A stretch of 64,000 nt of DNA from Flavobacterium sp. 5 (GCF_002813295.1 NZ_PHUE01000001.1:4526001-4590000); one strand, 5' to 3'. Shown: positions 35,870 to 46,028, counted from the stretch's first letter. Made by a program: numbers and translations. The notes: generated from the sequence alone by a model not told the origin.

Positions 35870-37777
35870 TTAGGAAATTTTGAATACTGTAACGCTTAAA
35901 GGAGGAAGTAATAAAGCAGTTGAATATTCTTTTCCATCATATGGATTGTTTTCAATACTTAGTTTTTTTGAGTTTTTCACTCCACTACCTCCAAAATCCT
36001 CTGAATCGCTATTAAATATTTCTACCAATTTTCCTGTTTTTGGTAGGCCTATTCTATAATTTTCTCTTACTACTTGAGTAAAATTAAGGACAATAATTAA
36101 ATCATCTTTTGGATCATTTCCTTTTCTAATATAAGACATCACTGCGTTCTCATGATCTGAATAATTAATCCATTCAAAACCCTCTGGACTAAATTGTTTT
36201 TCATGTAAAGCAGGTTCCGTTTTGTATAGTTTATTAAGCTTTGTGATGGTTAATTTTATTCCGTTATGAAAAGAATATTGCAACAAGTGCCAATCTAAGC
36301 TGCTCTGAAAATTCCATTCGCTACTTTGTCCAAATTCAGAACCCATAAATAATAATTTAGTTCCTGGATGGGTAAACATATATCCATAAAGTAATCGCAG
36401 ATTAGCAAATTTTTGCCACTCGTCTCCTGGCATTCTTCCTGCAATAGATTTTTTTCCGTAAACTACTTCATCATGTGATAGCGGTAACATGAAATTTTCT
36501 GTATAGGTATAAGTCATAGAAAAAGTCAAGTCATTTTGATGGTATTTTCTATAAACAGTTTCTTTTTGGAAATATTCTAAAGTATCGTGCATCCAACCCA
36601 TCATCCATTTCATGCCAAAACCTAATCCTCCAGCAAATGTTGGTCGGGATACCATTGGGAATGATGTGCTTTCTTCAGCTATAGTTTGTACTCCTTCATA
36701 ATTTGCATAAACAGCTTCGTTGAAATCTTTTAAAAAGCTAATGGTATCTAAGTTTTCTCTTCCTCCAAATTCATTAGGCTCCCACTCCCCTTCATTTCTG
36801 GAATAATCTAAGTAAAGCATAGAAGCAACTGCATCTACTCTAAGTCCATCAATATGATAATGTTGTAACCAAAATAACGCATTACTAATTAAGAAGGAAC
36901 GAACTTCATTTCGACCATAATTAAAAACTAGACTTTTCCAATCTGGATGATATCCTTTTTTACGATCTGGGTGTTCAAATAAATTAGAACCATCAAAAAA
37001 ACCTAACCCATGAGCGTCTTCAGGAAAATGTGAAGGTACCCAGTCTAAAATTACTCCAATACCGGCCTGATGTAATTTATCTACAAGCACCATAAAATCC
37101 TGAGGGTTTCCAAAACGGGATGTTGGAGCAAAATACCCTACTAATTGATAACCCCATGATGGATCATAAGGATATTCCATAATTGGCATAAATTCTACGT
37201 GAGTAAAACCAGTTTCTTTTACATATTTTACTAGATCCTCTGCATATTCTAAATAGGTTAAAAAACGATTTTCTTCTCCATGTCTTTTCCAGGAGCCTAA
37301 ATGTACTTCGTAAACTGAATAGGGTTTATCTAGATCATTGTGCTCTTTTCGAGTTTGCATCCATTTTTTGTCTTTCCATTTGTAGTCAAGATCCCAAACA
37401 ACAGAAGCAGTATGTGGTGGTTTTTCACAGTAAAAAGCAAATGGATCAGCTTTTTCAGTAATAATTCCGCCATTGTTTGATTGTATTTTGTATTTATAAG
37501 TTGTTCCTTGTTCAATTCCTGGAATAAACCCTTCCCAGATCCCTGAGGAATCCCATCTAACTTGCAATGCATGTTCTCCTTGAATCCAGTAATTAAAATC
37601 ACCAACAACAGAAACCGTTCTTGCTGATGGAGCCCATACAGCAAAATATACTCCTTTTACTCCATCGACTTCGATTAGATGTGCACCTAATTTTTCGTAA
37701 AGTCTAAAATGTTTACCTGCTTTAAATAAATCAATATCAAAATCTGTAAAAAGCGAATAGGTTTGTACTTTGTTCAT
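35870..37777 (-). CDS. glgB: 1,4-alpha-glucan branching enzyme
   Basis: 635 residues. N-terminal CBM48 domain (about 20-120, GVYFAVWAPSARTVSVVGDFNYW), GH13 barrel with nucleophile D315 (GLRVDAVASM), acid/base E368 (TIAEEST) and the LPLSHDEVVYGK block, and a C-terminal beta domain. It lacks the extra N1 domain found in E. coli GlgB. Introduces alpha-1,6 branches into glycogen-type glucan. It follows the maltokinase-like gene by 33 bases and ends the operon. Confidence 0.96.
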   Translation of the reverse strand: MNKVQTYSLFTDFDIDLFKAGKHFRLYEKLGAHLIEVDGVKGVYFAVWAPSARTVSVVGDFNYWIQGEHALQVRWDSSGIWEGFIPGIEQGTTYKYKIQSNNGGIITEKADPFAFYCEKPPHTASVVWDLDYKWKDKKWMQTRKEHNDLDKPYSVYEVHLGSWKRHGEENRFLTYLEYAEDLVKYVKETGFTHVEFMPIMEYPYDPSWGYQLVGYFAPTSRFGNPQDFMVLVDKLHQAGIGVILDWVPSHFPEDAHGLGFFDGSNLFEHPDRKKGYHPDWKSLVFNYGRNEVRSFLISNALFWLQHYHIDGLRVDAVASMLYLDYSRNEGEWEPNEFGGRENLDTISFLKDFNEAVYANYEGVQTIAEESTSFPMVSRPTFAGGLGFGMKWMMGWMHDTLEYFQKETVYRKYHQNDLTFSMTYTYTENFMLPLSHDEVVYGKKSIAGRMPGDEWQKFANLRLLYGYMFTHPGTKLLFMGSEFGQSSEWNFQSSLDWHLLQYSFHNGIKLTITKLNKLYKTEPALHEKQFSPEGFEWINYSDHENAVMSYIRKGNDPKDDLIIVLNFTQVVRENYRIGLPKTGKLVEIFNSDSEDFGGSGVKNSKKLSIENNPYDGKEYSTALLLPPLSVTVFKIS

Positions 37778-37810
37778 TTTTATGTTTTATTTTTTCTTGT
37801 GAAATTGTAA

Positions 37811-39448
37811 TTAACTATTTTTATTAAAATCCATTATACTGGCTATTCCAGTCAAAGGAATTACGGACCATCTTGGTCTGGAATTTAATTCATAGCCTAA
37901 TTCATATATTGCTTTTTCCAAAAGACAATATTTTAATAAAAAATCTATTTCTTTTCGGTAGCCAATATTTAAGTTACCCCCTTGTGCAATTTCTGTATAA
38001 GTGTTTAGAAATACGCCAACAAAATATTTATATAAAATTTCTCCAGCTTGAAATAGCTCTTCTTGTTCATACGGATATTTTTCATTGCTATTGAAAATAG
38101 TTGCATATATAGCATAATGAAAAGACCGAAACATCCCAGCTACATCTTTCAAAGGTGGCTGCTTTACTTTTCGATCACGAATTGTACTTTCAGGTTCCCC
38201 TTCAAAATCCAAAATGTAAAAATCATCACCATTCACTAAAACCTGTCCCAAATGATAATCTCCATGAATACGGATGCGTTCTGATTTCATTTGTGTCCAG
38301 TCAAAATCAAGAAAAACTTTTCTAATTTCTTTTTTATTATCCAAAAATTGATTGGCGAGTTCTAATGCTAATCCATCCAATTTATGCAAATTATTTTCTA
38401 AAATATTCAATCTATTTTGAAACTGATACGTTAATCTGTTTTTTAGCCAAACTGAATAATCACCATTATAGGTAAGTGGTGTGAATGCTGTTTCATGGAT
38501 GTCACTGCCTAAAGCAATATGCATTTCGGCTGTTCGAGTAGCTAAAGTTTTGATTTTCTGGAAAATACTCAGTCCAGCCCAATCAATAATCTCATGGGGA
38601 ACATCGTTTAATTTTAATCGTTTGAATAATTCAATATCCGGAAGTTTAGCAATTGAAATTTTTTTAGTACTCAAATTTTCGAAAATTCGATCTACCTCTT
38701 CCAACATATATTTCCATGCATCACCTTGATTAGGAACCAATTCTTGCATTAATCCAAGAGTAATATTTCCATCAGAAGATTCAATACTGATACTTCCGGT
38801 ATAAGAAGGGGAATGATCAAAATTCATCCTTTCAGTAAGAAAACGACTTATTTCATAGTCTGGATTCATGCTGATATATATTCTTCTAAATATTTTGAGA
38901 ACTAAGTCATCATTGAATATTATTGATGTATTACTTTGTTCTACTCCCATAAAATGAGATGAAATATATTCTTTGGCATGTAATGCTTTCCCTTTATGAA
39001 ATTTCACGTTTGAATCTTCATTCTTTTTGGAATGAATAATTTTATCGAAAAGCAATTTTCTAAAATCTTCCTGATGTAAAGCATCGACAAGGTACCCTTC
39101 TTGCTCGTTCATTACTATTGGAGCAATTACAGTATTGGTATCTAGATCCTCTTCAGACATAAAAGCCAGCGGCATAAAATAGTGCTGGTAAAAGGCTTCT
39201 TTAAAATTAACTTCTAATAAAACACCGTAATATGTATTGTCATTTGAATTGATTTTAAATGAATGTACAACTTCAATATATTTTAAGGTACTGGCTTTTC
39301 CACCGTACCATCTTTTATTGATAATGTAATTTTCTAAAATATCGGAGGCAAAAATTTTAATAAAACTCTCGTCTTCAAAAGCATCACTCCAATTGGTATG
39401 AAACACAAATGGATTTTGATATTCGGCTTCGTTAATTTTATCAACCAT
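37811..39448 (-). CDS. maltokinase-like protein
   Basis: 545 residues. The N-terminal cap contains the RWYGGKA motif (46-52) of maltokinases and of the C-terminal half of TreS-Mak fusions. The kinase part has VLKIF (K185, ATP contact), the catalytic loop HGDYHLGQ (395-402, D397) and metal-binding LDFEGEP (D414). Expected to make maltose-1-phosphate from maltose and ATP, the donor for GlgE. Its start overlaps the glgE stop by one base (TAATG), so the two are translationally coupled. No TreS domain is attached and none is in the window, so the maltose source is open. Confidence 0.88.
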   Translation of the reverse strand: MVDKINEAEYQNPFVFHTNWSDAFEDESFIKIFASDILENYIINKRWYGGKASTLKYIEVVHSFKINSNDNTYYGVLLEVNFKEAFYQHYFMPLAFMSEEDLDTNTVIAPIVMNEQEGYLVDALHQEDFRKLLFDKIIHSKKNEDSNVKFHKGKALHAKEYISSHFMGVEQSNTSIIFNDDLVLKIFRRIYISMNPDYEISRFLTERMNFDHSPSYTGSISIESSDGNITLGLMQELVPNQGDAWKYMLEEVDRIFENLSTKKISIAKLPDIELFKRLKLNDVPHEIIDWAGLSIFQKIKTLATRTAEMHIALGSDIHETAFTPLTYNGDYSVWLKNRLTYQFQNRLNILENNLHKLDGLALELANQFLDNKKEIRKVFLDFDWTQMKSERIRIHGDYHLGQVLVNGDDFYILDFEGEPESTIRDRKVKQPPLKDVAGMFRSFHYAIYATIFNSNEKYPYEQEELFQAGEILYKYFVGVFLNTYTEIAQGGNLNIGYRKEIDFLLKYCLLEKAIYELGYELNSRPRWSVIPLTGIASIMDFNKNS

Positions 39449-41382
39449 TATTTCTGGATTTTAAAAAGATGAAAAGGTAATTCTGGAGGGAGTTCTACAT
39501 AATTCCATTCATTATCCCATGAATAGGTGTTTCCTGTAATCAAATCGTTTATTTGTATACTATGGCTTCCAATTTTGTCCAAAGGTAATCTTACTGATGC
39601 GCTGCTGGTATTATAGGGATCTAAGTTAACAATCATTATTGTTTCGTCTTGTTTGTCATCATCAAATTTATAATATGCTATTATTTGATCATTATTAGTT
39701 TCACAAAAAACGATGTTATTAGTTTGTTGCAATGATAAATGCTCCCTTCTAAGGAAATTAATGCGGGTAATAAGAGTAATTAGTTTATTTTGGATACTCC
39801 AATCCCATTTGTAACATTCATATTTTTCAGAATGCAAATATTCTTCTTTTCCAGGAGCCATCGGTGTGCTAACCATGTACTCGAAAACGGGGCCATAAAT
39901 TCCAACATTTGAACTTAATGTTGCTGCAAGAAAATATTTTTGTAAATGCACTGACTCATTGCCATTTTGCAAAGCAAATGGGTTGATGTCTGGTGTATTT
40001 GGCCAAAAATTAGGCCTGTAAAATTCCTTTTGTTCGGTTTGAGTTAATTCTTCAACATATTCTGTTAATTCCTGTTTAGAATTTCTCCATGTAAAATAAG
40101 AATAAGACTGGCTAAAACCTTGTTTTGCCAATTCATTCATGATTTTGGGACGCGTAAAGGCTTCTGCCAAAAATAATACATCTGGGTGCTTTTTCTTTAT
40201 TTCAGCGATTAGCCAACCCCAAAAATAAAAGGGTTTTGTGTGTGGATTATCAACTCTGTAAATTTTAATATTACATTCTTCAATCCAAAATAAAGCAACA
40301 TCCAGCAATTCTTTCCATAAGTTTTTCCAATCAGAGCTCTCAAAATATATTGGTTGAATATCTTGGTATTTTTTAGGAGGGTTTTCAGCATATTGAACTG
40401 TTCCATCTGGTCTCCATTTAAACCATTGAGGAAAATCTTTTACATACGGATGATCTGGAGCTGCTTGCAAAGCATAATCCATAGCTACTTCAATTCCTAA
40501 ATCTTGCGCTTTTTGAACTAATTCTTTAAAATCTTCTATTGTGCCTAATTCGGGATGAGTGGATTTATGACCTCCATGATGAGAACCAATTCCCCAAGGA
40601 GAACCAACGTCTCCATATTCGGCATTTGTACTATTGTTTTTTCCCTTTCGGTTTACTTCTCCAATTGGATGAATTGGAGGAAAATAAAGTGTGTCAAATC
40701 CCATTTCTGCAACTCTGGGAAGTAATTTTTCGCAATCTTTAAACGTTCCATGTTTGCCTTCTTCAGATGAAGTTGAGCGCGGAAAAAATTCATACCAAGT
40801 ACTGAATAAAGCTTTTTTTCTATCTACATATATTTGTAAATCAATTGACTTGTTTTCTAAAAAACGGATAGGATATTTTTTAAAAATTTGAATTAATTCT
40901 TCTGATTTTGTTTCTCTAACGGCATTATCATATTCTGATTCTGTAGTGAAATAATAATGCAATCTATTAAGGTATTCATTTTCAGAACCTTCAACACTAT
41001 TCAGAATTGCTTGGATATATTCGGCTCCTTCAAGTAATTCTGATTTCACATATTGATTGTCATTAATTTTGCGTTCAGTACCATGTTGCCAATTTAGAGC
41101 ATAATCTACCCAACCTTCAACAAAATAAGTATAAGTCCCTTGTTTTTCAACTTGAAATTCCGTCACCCATTCATCATTTTGGGTAGGCTTCATTCTAACT
41201 TCTTGCCATTTTTTTTCTGATTCATGCTTGAATTTTACACAGCATTCCACAACATCGTGTCCATCTGAAAAAACTTCAGCAGTTACAACAATTTTTTGGC
41301 CAACAATCCTTTTAATAGCAAAGCTGCCACTATTGAGTTGTGGTAAAACATTTTCTATAATTATACGTGTCTGATTTTGCAT
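39448..41382 (-). CDS. glgE: alpha-1,4-glucan:maltose-1-phosphate maltosyltransferase
   Basis: 644 residues. A GlgE N-terminal beta-sandwich/helical region (1-185) precedes a GH13_3 barrel. The putative nucleophile is D378 (IYRVDNPHTKPFYFWGW) and the acid/base is E407 (FLAEAFTRP); their 29-residue spacing matches the Streptomyces enzyme. Transfers maltosyl units from maltose-1-phosphate to the non-reducing end of alpha-glucans. It is coupled to a maltokinase-like gene and followed by glgB, forming a compact M1P-to-branched-glucan unit. It is separated from glgC by about 410 bases containing the glgC terminator. Confidence 0.93.
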   Translation of the reverse strand: MQNQTRIIIENVLPQLNSGSFAIKRIVGQKIVVTAEVFSDGHDVVECCVKFKHESEKKWQEVRMKPTQNDEWVTEFQVEKQGTYTYFVEGWVDYALNWQHGTERKINDNQYVKSELLEGAEYIQAILNSVEGSENEYLNRLHYYFTTESEYDNAVRETKSEELIQIFKKYPIRFLENKSIDLQIYVDRKKALFSTWYEFFPRSTSSEEGKHGTFKDCEKLLPRVAEMGFDTLYFPPIHPIGEVNRKGKNNSTNAEYGDVGSPWGIGSHHGGHKSTHPELGTIEDFKELVQKAQDLGIEVAMDYALQAAPDHPYVKDFPQWFKWRPDGTVQYAENPPKKYQDIQPIYFESSDWKNLWKELLDVALFWIEECNIKIYRVDNPHTKPFYFWGWLIAEIKKKHPDVLFLAEAFTRPKIMNELAKQGFSQSYSYFTWRNSKQELTEYVEELTQTEQKEFYRPNFWPNTPDINPFALQNGNESVHLQKYFLAATLSSNVGIYGPVFEYMVSTPMAPGKEEYLHSEKYECYKWDWSIQNKLITLITRINFLRREHLSLQQTNNIVFCETNNDQIIAYYKFDDDKQDETIMIVNLDPYNTSSASVRLPLDKIGSHSIQINDLITGNTYSWDNEWNYVELPPELPFHLFKIQK

Positions 41383-41792
41383 AGTATTAGTTAAATTGAA
41401 TATGAAAATTAGTAAATATTAAAGGTTTATAGAAACTAATTTTAAGAAATACAAATAATCTATTAATTGGCTTCATTACTGATTATTTGTTATGAATAAT
41501 AAATTAAATGACGTTATTGAGTGATATTTTTTTTGCATTAGTAGTCAATAAAAACAATTACTTTTTTAAATAATGGCAATCGGTCTTTCATTACAATTGA
41601 ATTTTTTCTTTTTTTTAGTAAATCAATCAAATCAATTGAAAAAAAAATAAGTTGGTTTTTATAAATAAAATTAAGTTCCTTACAATTCTAAAAACTTATA
41701 ATTGCTAATTACACCAAATCGAAAGTAGATTTTAATGCTCTTTCAATTTGGTGTAATTTGCCTCTTAAATATAAAATATCTAAATAAATAAT
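41383..41792. other. 410-base gap between glgC and glgE
   Basis: Very AT-rich. Holds the glgC terminator (41707-41758) and presumably the glgE promoter on the minus strand, but no perfect TTTG/TAnnTTTG pair was found. No coding sequence is apparent. Confidence 0.6.
41707..41758 (-). terminator. glgC terminator
   Basis: A 19-bp stem (41707-41725 with 41740-41758) with one mismatch and a 14-base loop. It sits 34 bases after the glgC stop. The stem shares the ACACCAA sequence with the glgB terminator. Confidence 0.7.
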
Positions 41793-43073
41793 TTATTTGA
41801 CAGTAAAATTATCTGGAATTATTGCTCCTTTTCGAATCACTACGATTCCTTCTTTTACACAATACAAATCGGTTACAGTATCTTCTAAGTGTTTACCACC
41901 TTTGACATATACATCATTACCAATTCTGCAATTTTTATCAACGATTGCATTGTGAATGAAGCATCTTTTACCGATGCCAATTAATGGAATGTTATTGGCA
42001 ATGTTTTCTTTGATATCTTCAATACTTTGGTATAAATCATTACCCATTACATAGCTGTGTTGAATTACAGTTCCCTCTCCTATTCGAGAGCGATTACCAA
42101 TAACAGATTTGGTAATTTCTTCAGCATGAATAATACAACCCTCAGAAATTAATGATCTTTCGACCATTGTTTTATGAAACTTTGATGGTGATAATAAACG
42201 AGGTCTCGTATAGATTTTATTATCATTGTCAAATAGATTAAATTGTGGAATATCATCTGTCAATCCAATATTTGCCTCAAAGAAAGAATCGATATTTCCG
42301 ATATCAGTCCAATAACCTTCATATTGGTAGCTCAATAGCTTTTTATTTCCAACGGCTTGTGGTATGATTTCTTTTCCAAAATCTTTTGTCTCTGGATTAG
42401 ACATTAATTCAGTTAATAGTTTTCTATTAAAGATATAGATTCCCATAGATGCTAAATAATGTTTTCCTTGGCTTTTCATTTCTTCACTTACTTCTGATGT
42501 CCAATCAGATAATAATTCTTTTGCCGGTTTTTCTATAAATGATTGAATAGTACTGTCTGAATTAGTTTTTAATATTCCAAATTCAGGAGCATCTTTTGCA
42601 TTTACTGGCAATGTGGCAATAGAGATATCAGCTTCTGCTTTTATATGAGCCTCAACCATTTCGTTAAAATCCATCTGATATAATTGATCTCCAGATAGGA
42701 TTAGTGCATAATCAAATTCATGGTTTAAAAAGTGCGGCATACATTGTCTAACCGCATCTGCCGTTCCCTGAAACCAAGTTGGATTATCTGGTGTTTGTTC
42801 AGCAGCTAAAATATCTACAAATGAATCACTGAAAAAACCAAAATTATAAGTGTTTTTAATATGAGCATTTAAAGATGCTGAATTGAACTGAGTTAACACA
42901 AACATTTTGTAGATATCAGAATTGATACAGTTCGAAATTGGAATATCTACCAGTCTATATTTTCCTCCTATCGGTACTGCTGGTTTTGATCTTCTGGCAG
43001 TTAAGGGGAATAATCTAGAGCCTTGACCACCACCTAAAATAATAGCGATCACATTTTTCTTTTTAGTTTTCAT
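41793..43073 (-). CDS. glgC: glucose-1-phosphate adenylyltransferase
   Basis: About 426 residues from the ATG at 43073; an ATG four codons upstream is in frame, but MKTKKKN... is the cleaner family start. N-terminal nucleotidyltransferase domain with GGGQGSRLFPLTARRSKPAVPIGG, the allosteric/active region FFSDSFVDILAAEQ, IEKPA, and the C-terminal left-handed beta-helix. Makes ADP-glucose for GlgA. The start overlaps the end of glgA, so the two are coupled. Confidence 0.95.
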   Translation of the reverse strand: MKTKKKNVIAIILGGGQGSRLFPLTARRSKPAVPIGGKYRLVDIPISNCINSDIYKMFVLTQFNSASLNAHIKNTYNFGFFSDSFVDILAAEQTPDNPTWFQGTADAVRQCMPHFLNHEFDYALILSGDQLYQMDFNEMVEAHIKAEADISIATLPVNAKDAPEFGILKTNSDSTIQSFIEKPAKELLSDWTSEVSEEMKSQGKHYLASMGIYIFNRKLLTELMSNPETKDFGKEIIPQAVGNKKLLSYQYEGYWTDIGNIDSFFEANIGLTDDIPQFNLFDNDNKIYTRPRLLSPSKFHKTMVERSLISEGCIIHAEEITKSVIGNRSRIGEGTVIQHSYVMGNDLYQSIEDIKENIANNIPLIGIGKRCFIHNAIVDKNCRIGNDVYVKGGKHLEDTVTDLYCVKEGIVVIRKGAIIPDNFTVK

Positions 43074-44493
43074 GTCTTTTTGCAATAATTAAATTATATA
43101 ATTCTATGTATTCTTGGCTTATGTGTTCCCAAGAATGGTCTGTATTCATTCCTTTAATTTTAATTTGGTCTATGATATCTTTATTAGAATATAAATTGAC
43201 TGCTCTTTGTATAGCATCACAAATATCTTCTACAGTTGCTTGATCATGACAAATGCCATTTCCATTATCTTCAAAATCAATAATGGTATCTTTTAGTCCT
43301 CCTGTTCTTCGAACAATTGGTATAGTTCCGTAGCGCATTGCATACATTTGATTTAATCCACAAGGTTCTATACGTGACGGAATTAAAATAAAATCTGAAC
43401 CAGCATACGTTTTATGAGCTAATTCTTCATTATAACCAATGTGCAAATGATAATTGCCTTTATACTCATCAAGTAATTGTTTAAGTTCATTTTCTATTCG
43501 AACATCACCATATCCTAAAATTAAGAAATTAATTTCATTTTTATAAGTTGTTAAAACTGATGGTACTACTTTAGGGAGTAAATCGGCTCCTTTTTCATTA
43601 TATAACCTTCCAATAAAACTAAATAGCGGTTTTGTTGGATCCATGTTAAAAAGCGAACACAATTGCTCTTTATTTTTTTGCTTTCCTTCATTAATATTAG
43701 ATATTGAATAATTGCTTTCTAACATTGGATCTTTACGAGGATCCCAAATGTCTGTATCAATTCCATTAAGAATTCCTTTTGATTTGTCTCTCACACGTTG
43801 AAATAATGTTTCAAGTCCGTTATCAGAATAATTTATTTCATTAAGATAGCTTGGTGATACTGTTGTAATTTTATCAGCACTTTTTATCGCTGCCGCTAAT
43901 GAGTTAATACAATTACCCCATTCTAATTCTTTTATATTAATCAAATCAAATTCTGGCAAATAATACAATTTATTAAATGTGAATATTCCTTGATACAAGC
44001 CATTATGAATGGTAATAAGTGTTGAAATATTTTTTAATTTTTCATATTTTGGACAATACTTTTTCATAAAAGGAATTAATCCCGTATGATGGTCGTGACA
44101 ATGAATTATATCTGGCATAGTAATCCATTCGGAAATCCAATCTAATATTGCAATTTGAAAGGATAAAAAACGCTCTATATCATCTCTATAATTATATATA
44201 TCAGGTCGATCAAAGAGTTCTGGTATTTCAATTAAATAGAGATTAAATCCTAATTTATTACTTGTTTCTTTAAGTACACTATATGGAAAGTTGAAATTGC
44301 CTAATTTTAATTTTCCCGAATGAACACAATCAAAATCATTTTCTAATCTAAATGCTGTTTGATAGCATGGAATGATAACGTTAACGTTATTTTCTGTGTT
44401 ATTTTGATATTTTGGCAATGCTCCAATTACATCTGCTAGCCCCCCCACTTTTGCTATTGGGTAACATTCTGCCCCCACGTGAAGTATTTCCAT
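43063..44493 (-). CDS. glgA: glycogen synthase (ADP-glucose type)
   Basis: 476 residues. GT5 fold with the N-terminal nucleotide-sugar motif KVGGLADV at 16-23 and the C-terminal EPCGLNQMYAMRYGTIPIVRRTGGLKDTI block. Polymerises alpha-1,4-glucan from ADP-glucose. First gene of glgA-glgC, with the 3' end overlapping glgC. About 190 bases of AT-rich divergent region separate it from the alpha/beta hydrolase on the other strand. Confidence 0.94.
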   Translation of the reverse strand: MEILHVGAECYPIAKVGGLADVIGALPKYQNNTENNVNVIIPCYQTAFRLENDFDCVHSGKLKLGNFNFPYSVLKETSNKLGFNLYLIEIPELFDRPDIYNYRDDIERFLSFQIAILDWISEWITMPDIIHCHDHHTGLIPFMKKYCPKYEKLKNISTLITIHNGLYQGIFTFNKLYYLPEFDLINIKELEWGNCINSLAAAIKSADKITTVSPSYLNEINYSDNGLETLFQRVRDKSKGILNGIDTDIWDPRKDPMLESNYSISNINEGKQKNKEQLCSLFNMDPTKPLFSFIGRLYNEKGADLLPKVVPSVLTTYKNEINFLILGYGDVRIENELKQLLDEYKGNYHLHIGYNEELAHKTYAGSDFILIPSRIEPCGLNQMYAMRYGTIPIVRRTGGLKDTIIDFEDNGNGICHDQATVEDICDAIQRAVNLYSNKDIIDQIKIKGMNTDHSWEHISQEYIELYNLIIAKRHEN

Positions 44494-44618
44494 GCATTAT
44501 TTATTTTAATTTTCTTAAAAAAAAGGTTTTATTCTTTTTATATTTCAATAGTTACAAAATTTAAAAAAGTGTTGATTTTATAGTAAGAAACTAAATTATA
44601 TTAACATTAAATTTATAG

Positions 44619-44626
44619 TACTTTTG
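44619..44626 (+). promoter_or_regulatory. possible -7 element of the hydrolase-msrB pair
   Basis: TACTTTTG matches TAnnTTTG 60 bases before the hydrolase start. No clear TTTG at the -33 position. Confidence 0.3.
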
Positions 44627-44686
44627 TCTTTTTTAAATTTAGTTAAAAAAAGTTAACATTTAAAGACTTCTAATAATTTTATCAAT

Positions 44687-45556
44687 ATGACAAAAAATAC
44701 CTCAAATCATATTAAACCTTTAAAAATTCCCAAAATTATAATACTATCTAGTAAGTTTATTGCGTTTCTGTCTCCGAAATGGGCTACTATTTATGCCTCT
44801 AAATTGTTTACAACCCCAATAAAACATAAGATTCCAAAACGAGAATTTGAAATGGATGAAAAAAGTAGTCAGCAAATGATTACAATTCCTGTGATAAATA
44901 GAGAAATTAATATTTATGAATACGGAAAAAGTGATACAAATAAAAAAGTTCTTTTAGTTCATGGATGGTCAGGTAGAGGAACACAATTGTGTAAAATCGC
45001 TAAAGAAATGGTTAATTTAGGATATCAAACGGTTAGTTTTGATGCCCCTGCGCATGGAAAATCACCAGGGAATTCTACTATTATGGTTGATTTTATTGCT
45101 TCTGTTATTGAAATTGACAAACAATTTGGACCTTTTGAAATTGCCATCGGTCATTCTTTAGGAGGAATGTCAGTAATGAATGCGATAAAAGAAGGTTTAA
45201 AGGTTGATAAGGCAATAATTATTGGAAGTGGAGATATTGTACAAGATATTACGGATGATTTTATTGCTAAATTAGGATTAAAACCTGCTATAAGTAAATT
45301 ATTATGCGAGCGTTTTGAAAATAAATATGGAGGAAAAATGGATGACTATAGTGCTTATAAAGCTGCAGAAAGTACCTTAATTCCAACTTTAGTTATTCAT
45401 GACAAAAATGATCCTGAAGTTCCGGTAAAAGCTGGTATAAATATTCACAAGCATCTCAAAAATGGGGAATTAATGTTAACAGAACAATTAGGTCACAGAA
45501 AAATACTTGCAGATCATCAAGTGATTCAAAAAATAATTAATTTTATTAAAAAATAA
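44687..45556 (+). CDS. alpha/beta hydrolase
   Basis: 289 residues. Oxyanion-loop HGWSGRG near 92-98, nucleophile elbow GHSLGG with S157, an acid candidate in HDKNDPEVPV (near 245) and a C-terminal LGHRKIL histidine near 271. The N-terminal 60 residues are basic and partly hydrophobic, extra to the fold. A serine hydrolase or esterase; substrate unknown. The msrB gene starts 5 bases after its stop, so they are co-transcribed. Confidence 0.85.
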   Translation: MTKNTSNHIKPLKIPKIIILSSKFIAFLSPKWATIYASKLFTTPIKHKIPKREFEMDEKSSQQMITIPVINREINIYEYGKSDTNKKVLLVHGWSGRGTQLCKIAKEMVNLGYQTVSFDAPAHGKSPGNSTIMVDFIASVIEIDKQFGPFEIAIGHSLGGMSVMNAIKEGLKVDKAIIIGSGDIVQDITDDFIAKLGLKPAISKLLCERFENKYGGKMDDYSAYKAAESTLIPTLVIHDKNDPEVPVKAGINIHKHLKNGELMLTEQLGHRKILADHQVIQKIINFIKK

Positions 45557-45561
45557 TAATT

Positions 45562-45954
45562 ATGAACTATCCTTTTGTTAAAACTGAAAAAGAATGGGAA
45601 GAAGAATTAGGAATTGAACGATACAGAATTCTTCGTCAAAAAGGAACTGAATACCCACACACTGGAAAATATAATTTACATTTTGAAAATGGAGTGTATT
45701 GTTGCGGAGGTTGTGGTACTCCCCTATTTGAAAGTAATTCGAAATTTGATGGACATTGTGGTTGGCCTTCATTTGACGAATCAATACCTGGAAAGGTAGA
45801 GTATATGTCAGATACAACACACGGAATGAAGCGCACTGAAATTCTATGTGCTAATTGTGGGGGGCATTTAGGTCATGTTTTCGATGATGGACCAACAAAA
45901 ACTGGTCAACGGTATTGTGTGAATTCTTTATCTGTTGATTTTAAAGAAAAATAA
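45562..45954 (+). CDS. msrB: peptide-methionine (R)-S-oxide reductase
   Basis: 130 residues, standard MsrB. Zinc Cys pairs C48/C51 and C96/C99, the HCGWPSF motif (65-71), GGHLGHVFDDGP (100-111), and RYCVNS with catalytic C119. Repairs methionine-R-sulfoxide in proteins. No signal peptide, so cytoplasmic. Just downstream of the hydrolase gene and followed by a strong terminator. Confidence 0.96.
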   Translation: MNYPFVKTEKEWEEELGIERYRILRQKGTEYPHTGKYNLHFENGVYCCGGCGTPLFESNSKFDGHCGWPSFDESIPGKVEYMSDTTHGMKRTEILCANCGGHLGHVFDDGPTKTGQRYCVNSLSVDFKEK

Positions 45955-45976
45955 AATTTCTTTCGAAAATAGTTAT

Positions 45977-46010
45977 AAAAAAAGCTTCACAAAATTGTGA
46001 AACTTTTTTT
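45977..46010. terminator. bidirectional terminator between msrB and the GIY-YIG-like gene
   Basis: AAAAAAAG(C)TTCACAA and TTGTGAA(A)CTTTTTTT form a 16-bp stem with one mismatch around AA, between convergent genes. Confidence 0.9.
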
Positions 46011-46028
46011 ATAGATAAAAGTAATGTT

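Noticed and set aside
41580..41660. CAATTG repeats with poly-A/poly-T arms between glgC and glgE
   Set aside because: CAATTG is self-complementary and frequent in AT-rich DNA; the arms do not form a convincing extended stem.
44494..44686. Possible regulatory RNA in the glgA/hydrolase divergent gap
   Set aside because: AT-rich with no strong stem or conserved motif; only a single -7-like box.
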